Positions 16,577 to 24,850 of a DNA stretch of 64,000 nt are shown in pieces (position 1 is the stretch's first letter; each line of letters opens with the position of its first letter). The DNA comes from UBA1227 sp045599345 (GTDB lineage Bacteria; Bacillota; Clostridia; Oscillospirales; Acutalibacteraceae): contig JAZRVV010000015.1 of NCBI GenBank assembly GCA_045599345.1, positions 30,654 to 94,653 of the forward strand, in the 5' to 3' direction. A model generated the notes under the pieces. That model saw only the letters and a program-made list of their open reading frames with translations. It searched no databases and was not told the origin of the DNA. The position numbers and the translations under genes were made by a program.

Positions 16577-17677
16577 TCATTTAAGGAATTTATCAACTAG
16601 ACCATATACGCTTTCTGATGCGTGTGCATCTCCACCACTTTCAATAGCGCCCTTTATAGCGTGCTTAAAGTGGGATTTAATGATGACACGTCTTACAGAA
16701 TTGATAGAAGATTCAACTGCTGAGAGCTGAATTAAAACTTCGTCAGTGTCACGGTTGTTCTCAACCATTCTCTTGATACTTTCAAGATGGCCTATCACAC
16801 GTGATATACGGTTGATAATAATCTTTTTTTGTTCTTCGCTCTGGTTTACTGGATGACGAGCGAAGGCTGGCTCTTCGACAATTACATTGTCGGTCTCGCC
16901 GATTATTGCACGAAGGCAGTTTGCTGTCTCGAAATCCTTTGCGCCCATGCCGTAGCCTATGCTCTCCATCCTGATGGAAGGGATAGGGCCAAACTGGCGC
17001 GCAAAGTGTTTGATGAGAGCAGCGCCTGTAGGCGTGCATAATTCGCCTTTTATGTCCGTGCTATAGATTGGTATGTCACGGAGTAAAAGGGCGGTTGCAG
17101 GGGCTGGTACAGGCAATATGCCGTGTGCACACTTAACCTTGCCCGAACCGGTGTTCATTGGAGACGCAATAATAAGCTCTGGGTCCAAGATGTTGATGAG
17201 CCAGGATGCCGATACAATGTCTGCAACAGCATCAAGCGAACCTACTTCGTGGAAGTGTACTTCGCTTGGCGTTGCGCCATGTACTTGGCCCTCTGCCTCA
17301 GCAATAAGCTTGTACACGCTTATTGCGTCCTCGCGAACTTGGTTTGGTATATCAAGCGAGTCAATCAAATCAGTGATATCATCAAGTGTATGATGATGGT
17401 GGTGATGATGACCATGATGGTGGTGTAATTCTGAGAGTTCTGCGTCATCGGCTACTGCTTCTGCCGCTTCCTCTTCTTCACCATTTATTGAGACCTTAAA
17501 ATGAGTGCCGGTGACACCATGTTTGGTTGATGGTTCAACCTCAACTGTAACATGGGGGATGCCGGCGTTGTTTATGTCATTCAAGAACCCTTCCTTATCC
17601 TCGATAAGTTCGAAGAGGGAAGCGGAAATCATATCGCCAGCAGCGCCACTGCCGCAGTCAAAATATAGAGTTCTCAT
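16577..17677 (-). CDS. larC: LarC1 nickel-insertion domain fused to a CsoR/RcnR-like repressor domain
   Basis: A 366-residue protein with two parts. Residues 1 to about 265 are the LarC1 half of the nickel-pincer cofactor chelatase (DCGSGAAGDM at 7-16, VHFHEVGSLDAVADIV at 140-155, TPTGAALIKHF at 215-225), with a His-rich loop at 85-96 (11 His in 12 residues) that suggests nickel storage. The usual LarC2 half is missing. Residues about 284-366 instead match the CsoR/RcnR (DUF156) helical repressor: NRISRVIGHLESIKRM, LIQLSAVESSIN, SHFKHA. The two cysteine ligands of copper CsoR are Thr311 and Ala340 here; His336 is kept. The start ATG has AAGGAAG upstream. larA, larB and larE are not in the window. 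Confidence 0.85.
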   Translation of the reverse strand: MRTLYFDCGSGAAGDMISASLFELIEDKEGFLNDINNAGIPHVTVEVEPSTKHGVTGTHFKVSINGEEEEAAEAVADDAELSELHHHHGHHHHHHHTLDDITDLIDSLDIPNQVREDAISVYKLIAEAEGQVHGATPSEVHFHEVGSLDAVADIVSASWLINILDPELIIASPMNTGSGKVKCAHGILPVPAPATALLLRDIPIYSTDIKGELCTPTGAALIKHFARQFGPIPSIRMESIGYGMGAKDFETANCLRAIIGETDNVIVEEPAFARHPVNQSEEQKKIIINRISRVIGHLESIKRMVENNRDTDEVLIQLSAVESSINSVRRVIIKSHFKHAIKGAIESGGDAHASESVYGLVDKFLK

Positions 17678-17694
17678 GAGTGTTCTTCCTTAAA

Positions 17695-18102
17695 TTATTT
17701 CTTAGAGCAATCCTTTAAAAGATCACGGATTTCAGCAAGGAGTTCTTCCTGTGAAGGTGCTGCTGGTTCTTCTGCAGCTTCCTCTGCTGGCTCGTCCTTT
17801 TTCTTGCTTGCCTTTTCCTTAACTGTGTTAACAGCCTTAACAAGAAGGAATACAACAAAAGCGATAAGGATGAAGTTTATTACTGCAGCGATAAGAACGC
17901 CGATTGGGAACATGCCAATTTTTACAGCTGAGAAGTCAGCCTGACCAGCGATAAGAGCGATGAGTGGGTTGATGATTGCTTCGATGAGAGCGTTAACGAT
18001 TGCTGTGAAAGCACCACCGATTACTACGCCTACAGCGAGGTCCATTGCGTTGCCCTGTGCTAAAAATTCTTTAAATTCTGCGATAAAGCCTTTCTTTTCC
18101 AT
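17695..18102 (-). CDS. mscL: Large-conductance mechanosensitive channel MscL
   Basis: A 135-residue membrane channel that opens under membrane tension to release solutes during osmotic downshock. The N-terminal amphipathic helix and TM1 (FKEFLAQGNAMDLAVGVVIG then AFTAIVNALIEAIINPLIAL) and TM2 (GVLIAAVINFILIAFVVFLLVKAV) are plain, followed by a Glu/Ala-rich linker and a C-terminal helical bundle (QEELLAEIRDLLK). The length is normal. TAGGAG precedes the ATG. It lies 17 bases upstream of larC on the same strand, so the two may be co-transcribed, although their functions are unrelated. Confidence 0.97.
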   Translation of the reverse strand: MEKKGFIAEFKEFLAQGNAMDLAVGVVIGGAFTAIVNALIEAIINPLIALIAGQADFSAVKIGMFPIGVLIAAVINFILIAFVVFLLVKAVNTVKEKASKKKDEPAEEAAEEPAAPSQEELLAEIRDLLKDCSKK

Positions 18103-18123
18103 GGTTTACAACTCCTATAAATT

Positions 18124-18163
18124 AAAATATTGAGGTGGCCCTGTTGGACCGCCTCAATATTTT
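18124..18163 (-). terminator. Hairpin between the 18212 phosphodiesterase gene and mscL
   Basis: AAAATATTGAGG pairs with CCTCAATATTTT, extended by a few pairs to about 15 bp, with a ten-base loop. On the minus strand it is followed by AATTT, giving a modest terminator. It also sits in what would be the mscL leader, so a role as leader structure is possible. Confidence 0.6.
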
Positions 18164-18211
18164 AGCAAATTATTATAGTATATACAATACTAAAGTTTTG
18201 GCTTTTACTCT

Positions 18212-21200
18212 TTAAACTTCATTGGCCTCATCAATTAAGTTTTTGTTGAGTTCTCTAATGAAGAAAGTAAGTGAGTGCTCACGTGAACCATAGATGATTG
18301 TAACTTCAACAAATCTCTTATCTGGGTCTTGTGCCTTAAAGATTTTCGTTAGGATTGCTGGATGATTTGAGAAGTGATCCAAAAGCTCATCTATGTAAGA
18401 GAGTCTTCTAAATGCTGCTTGGCTATCCTCAGAGATAACAGAGTTCTTAACAATTGTTGTGATATCGTTGTAGGTCAAATTGTCGCTTTCGAATAGTTCG
18501 TTTTCGAAGTGAAGACCACCAATTATATCAACCTTCTCTGTGTCACAGTTTACAGTGTAAGCATAGTCAAACATTGCAAGTGAATAACTGAGCCTGTGAG
18601 CATATTCATTTAGGTTTTTCTCGGTTTCGCGAATGTCATCAATGTCGCGAAGGAAAATATAAACCTGTTTGTCTTGACCGTATTCTGCTGGAGCAGACAC
18701 AATGAGAGATTCCTTCCAGTGATATTCATCTACGCCAGGAGCGGTGCGCTCTTGGAAAATGAATTTAAATTCATTGGTAGATGTATCGTTGTAGAAGTTT
18801 TTAAGGCCTTCAATAGATGTAAGCTGCGATACTGTGTTTAAGTCTTCTTCTTTTATCATCTCAGCAAGTTTCTTTTCAAAGTGTACTGAGTACTTGCCTT
18901 CTGAAATGTTGGCCTTTCTCTTGCCATTTGTTGGATAAGTGGCAAGTGTAAATACATCCTTGTCAAGGTTGATTACACTGATTCGGTCATAGGTGTTTGC
19001 AAATGCAACGTCAGTGATGTAGTGACGAATATTTGAAGAACCTTCCTCAATTTTTTCTGCTGTGATATCTTCGACGATAAGAAGAATCTTGTTTGAATCT
19101 GCTTGAATTGAGTATGTTGCAGAGTAGAAATTGTAACGGCTTACCTTGCGTGAAGGCTTGGCTTGAGCCTCTATCTTGAGAGATGTAGGATTGGTTTCCT
19201 TGAGGAAGTATTCCTTAACCCTATCAAGTGTGCAATTGTTTTCTACAAGCATCTTGTAATCTGGATGCAAGAGGAATTCATAGATGAATCCATAGAGTTG
19301 GGAATATTCATGTACATCCTTAACTGCAGAGAGGAGAGATGAGTGAGTTTCAAGAATATCAATTTTGCCAGTTTCGATATCAAGCTCAAATACAACACCG
19401 TTGATATTTGAATATGCAGCAGCAAAACGGCTTTGTGCAGCTGCAAGGCTTTCCTCCGCCTCTTTGTAGTCGTCGATTATATTGAAGTAGCCGAAATAAA
19501 TCTGGCTATCTTCACGACCGCCGGTGGCCTTGATAATATGGAACTTCATCCATGAGTAATTGCCGTCTTTTCGCATGTGGCGGTACTCAATGTTAAGGTC
19601 GCTGTTTGACTTGAAGTGCTTTGTAAGAGCCATAACATTGAGGGCTTTTTTAACCTTCTCAATATCCTTTGGATGAACGTACTTTGGAATCAAATCCTCA
19701 TAGAACGAGGTGTAGAAACCACGCTCTGGGATTGGTTCAAAGAGTACATCGCGTTCACCTGGATAGTACATATGATAGATGTTACCACCAGCGTTGATTT
19801 CAACGATACCTGCGTATGTCTTACGAAGGGAATCATCCATGCTGCTTGAAAGCGGCATATCAAGTGGAACAACTTCAAACTTGTCAAAGTCGAATTCAAA
19901 CTCGTCATCTGTGTCGATGTTTTCAGTGTTGAGTTTTTCCTCGAATTCTGTAAGTGGTAATGGCTTTGAATAAATGTAACCTTGAATGAGTGTACATCCA
20001 ATAAGTTTGAGGAATTCAACAACATCAAGTGTCTCGACGCCCTCGGCAACTGTCTTGATGTTAAGAGAACGTGCCATTGCAACAACTGAACGGATGATGG
20101 AACGGTCACGAGATGTGTTTTCACTCTCTCTAAAGAAGAGCTTGTCGAGTTTGAGAACGTCAACTGGCAAGTCTTTCAAAATGTTGAGTGATGAATAACC
20201 AGAACCAAAGTCGTCCATTGAGCAAGAGAAACCATGCTCATGGAACTCACGAATAACGTCTTTGAAGAGTTCTTCGTCATCAAAGAAAATACCCTCTGTA
20301 AACTCAAGCTCGATGAGTCTGTCAGGAATATCGTATTTATCCTTGATGCTTATATATGACTGGCGGAAGCCAGGCATTGTAAATTCAACAGGGGAGATGT
20401 TAAGGGAAATTGGTACAACTGGTAATCCCTCGTTAAGTCTCATCCTCTGGAAACGAGCAATTACTTCCATTACGTAGAGGTCAACGTCGTGTACGAAACG
20501 GTTTTGCTCAAAGAGTGGGATAAACTTAATTGGTGGAACGATACCCTTGTTTGGATCGACCCAACGAATAAGTGCTTCACCAGCTGCAAGTTTTGCATTG
20601 CTGGTTCTGTATTTTGGCTGGACGTAAACTCTAAACTCGCCATCTTTGAGTGCCTGATGCATGCGAGATTCGATATCTTTACGCTCGATTTGCTCATCAT
20701 AGATTGCAGCATCGTATTCTGCGGCACTTGAATCGGTATGACCGATTGAGTACAAAGCAACAAGGCTGCGGTCGTAGAGAGCGTTGATTGAAAGGTCCTC
20801 TAAATCCTCTGGAAGGATTTTGTAAATACCCATCTGTACTTCAATACGGATATGGTTTTTGGCAAGAGGGCCAATAGAACTGATGCGATCTGCAAGTTGA
20901 TATACGAACATGTCGTCTTCTGTGTTTGCAAAGTTTCGCTCAGTCAAAATAACAAATTTATCGCCTGAAATACGTGCGAATATTTCATCATCGTGAAGGA
21001 GGCTGTCCATCTCTTGAGCGATTTTGAGAAGGATTTCATCGCCTGTGTCGTATCCGAATGCATCATTGATGTAACGGAAACCTACCATGTCGCAGCAAGT
21101 CATATAAAACGTCTTGTCGGTTTCGGTGGTTAGGATATCCTCACAGTCCTCTTTGAACTTAGCAAAGTTTGCATAGCCTGTGAGTGGGTCTGTATAAGCG

Positions 21201-22192
21201 ATATTTTTAATACGATTGGATGTTTCTGTGAGTGATTTGTAATACCTGTATCCAATTACAATGAGGATAAAGAAGAAGAGGAAAGAAGCAAGCGTCATAA
21301 ATACGATGAGCTTTCCTGTGGTAGCAAACATTGCACTTGTTGGCATTATGCGACCGATATAGAGGCCTTCCATATCAGGAATAGGTGCAATTGCGATGAC
21401 GTTTTTTGAAATGTCTGTATAGAATGTATTGATTGATGTAGAACTCTGTGGTTCCTTTGCTGAAGGAAGGTGTCCGTTATAGTCGTTTTTCTTCAAATAA
21501 TCATAGAGGTTGTTGACTGATTCGAAAGAAGAACCCTTGCTGTCTGTGTTGATTACTATGGAACCGTTGCTTGTGAACAATACGTTGTGAAGACCGTTGA
21601 CTTTTTCAGCAACATCGTAGCAATTTGATAATACCTCATCAAATTTATAAGTTGCGGTGAGATAGCCGATAACGGAGCCGTTTATGTTTCTAACTTGCTC
21701 ATAGAAGTGAACACAGTTTTCATAGTTTTGACCCTCTATGTCAGTTACGAATATATGAGAGTTTGAGAATTTTTTGGTAAAGTTATTAAAGTTTTCGATT
21801 TCGCCTGTATTGCCAAGTGAACTCATAAAGGTTGCGTCGCAGAAAAAGAAAGATAGGACATAACTGTCTATTGGTTTGTTTTCCTTAAGATAATCCATCA
21901 TCTCGCCTTTGATTGTATCAAGGTCAACGGCGCGATTTGGATTGAGTTCTTCGTATTTAGCAGTAAGCTCACCAGCAAGCATTTCTACTTGTGAGTGGTC
22001 AACGTCTATTATTCTTGCGATACTTGTCGAAGCGTTAGATGTCGACTTGAGTATTTCGTTTTCAGCAGCTTGAGTTAAGCTGTTGTAAGTGTACATAAGT
22101 ATCAGCAAGTAGGCGACGACTAGTAGCCCGGCCAGTGCAATGGTCAGTATACTATCCTTTGCGAGTTTAGATGTTTTTTCGTGTACAGGCAT
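18212..22192 (-). CDS. Membrane c-di-GMP phosphodiesterase: Cache-GGDEF(degenerate)-EAL-PAS-like
   Basis: A 1326-residue signalling protein. TM1 (13-34) and TM2 (about 293-315) flank a Cache-like extracellular sensor. The GGDEF domain (about 332-490) has SGDKF (409-413) in place of GGDEF, so cyclase activity is unlikely. The EAL domain (about 505-750) keeps its catalytic set: EAL at 539-541, Asn in SLNIS, Glu in LEFTEG, DDFGSGYSS, Lys in LKLDKLF, Glu in AEGVE and Gln in QGY. Some 570 residues follow with at least two PAS-like folds, an unusual position after EAL. I chose the ATG at 22192, with GAGAGG seven bases before it, over an upstream ATG at 22222. It is divergent to a smaller paralogue. 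Confidence 0.88.
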   Translation of the reverse strand: MPVHEKTSKLAKDSILTIALAGLLVVAYLLILMYTYNSLTQAAENEILKSTSNASTSIARIIDVDHSQVEMLAGELTAKYEELNPNRAVDLDTIKGEMMDYLKENKPIDSYVLSFFFCDATFMSSLGNTGEIENFNNFTKKFSNSHIFVTDIEGQNYENCVHFYEQVRNINGSVIGYLTATYKFDEVLSNCYDVAEKVNGLHNVLFTSNGSIVINTDSKGSSFESVNNLYDYLKKNDYNGHLPSAKEPQSSTSINTFYTDISKNVIAIAPIPDMEGLYIGRIMPTSAMFATTGKLIVFMTLASFLFFFILIVIGYRYYKSLTETSNRIKNIAYTDPLTGYANFAKFKEDCEDILTTETDKTFYMTCCDMVGFRYINDAFGYDTGDEILLKIAQEMDSLLHDDEIFARISGDKFVILTERNFANTEDDMFVYQLADRISSIGPLAKNHIRIEVQMGIYKILPEDLEDLSINALYDRSLVALYSIGHTDSSAAEYDAAIYDEQIERKDIESRMHQALKDGEFRVYVQPKYRTSNAKLAAGEALIRWVDPNKGIVPPIKFIPLFEQNRFVHDVDLYVMEVIARFQRMRLNEGLPVVPISLNISPVEFTMPGFRQSYISIKDKYDIPDRLIELEFTEGIFFDDEELFKDVIREFHEHGFSCSMDDFGSGYSSLNILKDLPVDVLKLDKLFFRESENTSRDRSIIRSVVAMARSLNIKTVAEGVETLDVVEFLKLIGCTLIQGYIYSKPLPLTEFEEKLNTENIDTDDEFEFDFDKFEVVPLDMPLSSSMDDSLRKTYAGIVEINAGGNIYHMYYPGERDVLFEPIPERGFYTSFYEDLIPKYVHPKDIEKVKKALNVMALTKHFKSNSDLNIEYRHMRKDGNYSWMKFHIIKATGGREDSQIYFGYFNIIDDYKEAEESLAAAQSRFAAAYSNINGVVFELDIETGKIDILETHSSLLSAVKDVHEYSQLYGFIYEFLLHPDYKMLVENNCTLDRVKEYFLKETNPTSLKIEAQAKPSRKVSRYNFYSATYSIQADSNKILLIVEDITAEKIEEGSSNIRHYITDVAFANTYDRISVINLDKDVFTLATYPTNGKRKANISEGKYSVHFEKKLAEMIKEEDLNTVSQLTSIEGLKNFYNDTSTNEFKFIFQERTAPGVDEYHWKESLIVSAPAEYGQDKQVYIFLRDIDDIRETEKNLNEYAHRLSYSLAMFDYAYTVNCDTEKVDIIGGLHFENELFESDNLTYNDITTIVKNSVISEDSQAAFRRLSYIDELLDHFSNHPAILTKIFKAQDPDKRFVEVTIIYGSREHSLTFFIRELNKNLIDEANEV

Positions 22193-22306
22193 AAAATTAC
22201 CTCTCAATACATAGTTATACATTATTCATTATATCATCTTTTTAACAAAAGTATACAAGTTTTTATTATAATTTATAATTTTTATTATTTATATTTAATA
22301 ATAAAA

Positions 22307-22335
22307 TTGACAAAGCATAGTGCTGATGATAAAAT
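22307..22335 (+). promoter_or_regulatory. Promoter of the second EAL protein gene
   Basis: TTGACA (22307-22312) and TAAAAT (22330-22335) are 17 bases apart, in the AT-rich 204-base divergent region. On the minus strand a TATAAT near 22236-22231 is a candidate -10 for the opposite gene, without a clear -35. Confidence 0.6.
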
Positions 22336-22396
22336 AATTTATGTATTTTCAATAAAAAATTACGTTTTTCTGTTGAAATTTAAGGGGAAATCTACA

Positions 22397-24787
22397 ATGG
22401 CAAATGAAAGAAAAACTAATGACTATGCTGCTAGCAGTAAAAGGTTAAAACTGGTACTGATAATAGTAAGCTTAATATGTATTGTTGCTTTGACTGTGGC
22501 AACAGGATTTTTGGTGCAATACAATACCGTTCATGGGGTGGGATTACAAAAGGTAATTAACTATGTAATCATATCCGTGATATATTTGGCTATATCGGCA
22601 ATGGGAATCAATATTTGCATTACGATATTTACAAGGCATGCAACCCAGTACAACGACACGGATAGGTTGACTAGCGGTATCAATTATGAGAAGTTCCTTA
22701 AGGATGCTGAGGAATTACTTTCATATAAGGATGAACTGCACGCTGTGTTTTATGGTGACATCCTAAACTTCAAATATATCAACGATACATTTGGATACGA
22801 TGTTGGCGATAAATTACTTATGTACATCTCACAGCGAATTCGAGAAGCAGTAACGAATGTTGCTGGTCTCTATGCCAGAGTATCTGCGGATAATTATGCT
22901 GTGATTGTTCCTTACAAGGATAAAAATGATTTTGTAGAAACAATCTATGCAATTATTGATGACATAGGTTGGTTTGAGGAAATACAAAAGGCGAATTACA
23001 AGCCGGAAATATACGTAGGCATTTATTGTTCGGGTGATGACGAAGGTAGCGCTGATCTTTCAATTTCAGAGATGATTGATAGAGCCAATATGGCGCAGAA
23101 GTCAGTTAAGGGCAGTTCAGAATATCACATAGCTTTCTACACTGAGGAAATTCGCGAGCGAGTAATTGCTGAGAAGGAACTCGAGCGCAAGATGGAAAGC
23201 GCGCTTGCAAACGGAGAATTCAAAGCATATTTCCAACCAAAGTATGAGGTAAGCACGGGCGAAATAGTTGGTGCTGAAGCATTGGTTCGTTGGGACAGCC
23301 CAGAATCAGGCTTTATGTCCCCAGGTAAGTTTATTCCTCTTTTTGAACAGAATGGTTTTATTATCAACCTTGACCAATATATTTTTGAAACTGTATGTAA
23401 GAACATCCGTGACTGGATAGATTCAGGAGTAAAGGTTGTTCCAATTTCAGTTAACGTTTCAAGGCTCCAGTTCTATCGACTTGACTTTGCAAAGCGTTAT
23501 ACCAAGATTAAAGAAAAGTATGATATTCCTGATGGAATACTCGAACTTGAATTTACGGAGAGCATAGTATTTGAGAACCTTGATATTCTCCGCAAAATTG
23601 TATTAAGCCTTAAAAAGTCAGGCTTTAGTTGTTCAATCGATGACTTTGGATCTGGTTATTCATCGCTCAATATTTTGAAGAACCTTCCAATGGATACTTT
23701 AAAACTTGATAAACTCTTCTTTGATGACAGTGAAAATATGTCACGTGACAAGGCTCTTATTTCGAGTGTAATCAACATGTCTCGTGCGCTCGAAATGAAA
23801 ACGGTTGCAGAGGGCATTGAAAACTGGGCGCAGGTAGCGTTCCTTAAGGAAATTGGCTGTGATATCATTCAGGGATATGTCTACTCAGAGCCAATACCAC
23901 ACGCACGCTTTACGAACCTCCTTGAGGGTAACAGACGTAAGGAGATGCCTGTTGAGCTTCGTCGCGCACGCCAGTCTCTTGATGAGGTGAGCGAGGATGA
24001 TGCAAGACTCAAATATTACGCGTTGGTTGATATGCTTGAGGGTAGCCTTATAGAGGTCGATTACAACACTGGAGAGTATTCGTTTGTTAATTCATCTGAA
24101 GAACGTCGTGGCGATGATTTTGATGCAGATTTTTCAGATATCATTGATAAATACGTTCATCCAGATGATATCAAGACAGTCAAGAATCGTTGTGCCTCTG
24201 TGTCGGTAATGTCTACGTTTTATCAAAACGAGTCCAAGATTATTACAGAGCTTCGTGTAAAGTCTAAGTCGGATGATTACAGATGGGCCAAGATGACCAT
24301 AGATAGACTCGACGACGACCCAGAGCACAATGACTTTAGAGCATTAATTTATATTGAATTTGTAAAGCAAGAAAGTGCTGAAGCGTTTGTAGGCTCTAGT
24401 GAACCAGAGTTATCGTTCCAAGAGATGTTTCAAAATGCTTGCTCATTCATTTATGAGTTTGATTTAGATGCAAGGACATTTAGGCAATTGTTCTGTAAGA
24501 AAGTTTACGAGGATGAACTTCCAAAATCTGGTGAACTTGCTTGGCTTCGTGAATGTTTCCTTCCAAAGGTTGCTATCAAGGAGGACCGTGAGAAACTAGT
24601 TAAATTTGCAAATCTTGATGTTGTTCATGGTGAATTGTTTGATAAACCAAATGGACAGATGAAATCAGAGGTTGCAGTAAAACTTAGTGGTTCTGTTACA
24701 AACGCAAATTTGGTTCTTACTAGGATGTATTCCGATGAGGAACATGTGGACATACACAAGTGCTTATTGTTTGGTATATTTGAATAA
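22397..24787 (+). CDS. Membrane c-di-GMP phosphodiesterase: GGDEF(degenerate)-EAL-PAS-like
   Basis: A 796-residue paralogue of the divergent 1326-residue protein. Two membrane helices (about 18-41 and 54-78) are separated by a very short loop, so the large external Cache sensor is missing. The GGDEF domain has SADNY (163-167) at the signature site and is degenerate. The EAL domain (about 260-500) is complete: EAL at 294-296, Asn in SVNVS, LEFTES, DDFGSGYSS, LKLDKLF, AEGIE and QGY. About 290 C-terminal residues resemble PAS folds and parallel those of the partner. I chose the ATG at 22397 with AAGGGG nine bases upstream; the long in-frame upstream extension is AT-rich and not protein-like. Confidence 0.88.
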   Translation: MANERKTNDYAASSKRLKLVLIIVSLICIVALTVATGFLVQYNTVHGVGLQKVINYVIISVIYLAISAMGINICITIFTRHATQYNDTDRLTSGINYEKFLKDAEELLSYKDELHAVFYGDILNFKYINDTFGYDVGDKLLMYISQRIREAVTNVAGLYARVSADNYAVIVPYKDKNDFVETIYAIIDDIGWFEEIQKANYKPEIYVGIYCSGDDEGSADLSISEMIDRANMAQKSVKGSSEYHIAFYTEEIRERVIAEKELERKMESALANGEFKAYFQPKYEVSTGEIVGAEALVRWDSPESGFMSPGKFIPLFEQNGFIINLDQYIFETVCKNIRDWIDSGVKVVPISVNVSRLQFYRLDFAKRYTKIKEKYDIPDGILELEFTESIVFENLDILRKIVLSLKKSGFSCSIDDFGSGYSSLNILKNLPMDTLKLDKLFFDDSENMSRDKALISSVINMSRALEMKTVAEGIENWAQVAFLKEIGCDIIQGYVYSEPIPHARFTNLLEGNRRKEMPVELRRARQSLDEVSEDDARLKYYALVDMLEGSLIEVDYNTGEYSFVNSSEERRGDDFDADFSDIIDKYVHPDDIKTVKNRCASVSVMSTFYQNESKIITELRVKSKSDDYRWAKMTIDRLDDDPEHNDFRALIYIEFVKQESAEAFVGSSEPELSFQEMFQNACSFIYEFDLDARTFRQLFCKKVYEDELPKSGELAWLRECFLPKVAIKEDREKLVKFANLDVVHGELFDKPNGQMKSEVAVKLSGSVTNANLVLTRMYSDEEHVDIHKCLLFGIFE

Positions 24788-24800
24788 AGGACATAATAAA

Positions 24801-24833
24801 ACCCCGCTGATTTTCATCAGCGGGGTGTTTTAT
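24801..24833 (+). terminator. Bidirectional terminator between the EAL gene and hppA
   Basis: An 11-bp stem ACCCCGCTGAT/ATCAGCGGGGT with loop TTTC, followed by GTTTTATT on the plus strand and TTTTATT on the minus strand. It can end both converging transcripts. Confidence 0.85.
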
Positions 24834-24850
24834 TATATACAATTAGGAAC

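Noticed and set aside
16537..16640. Possible programmed frameshift from LarC1 into a hidden LarC2 frame
   Set aside because: In Lactobacillus LarC is made by a frameshift, but here only about 40 bases separate the larC stop from the terminator and the end of stnC, so there is no room for LarC2. The frame is instead continuous into the CsoR-like domain.
22181..22396. A 72-residue N-terminal extension of the second EAL protein
   Set aside because: The extension is Ile/Tyr/Phe-rich translation of AT-rich DNA, overlaps the start of the divergent gene and contains the promoter; the ATG at 22397 has a proper ribosome binding site.
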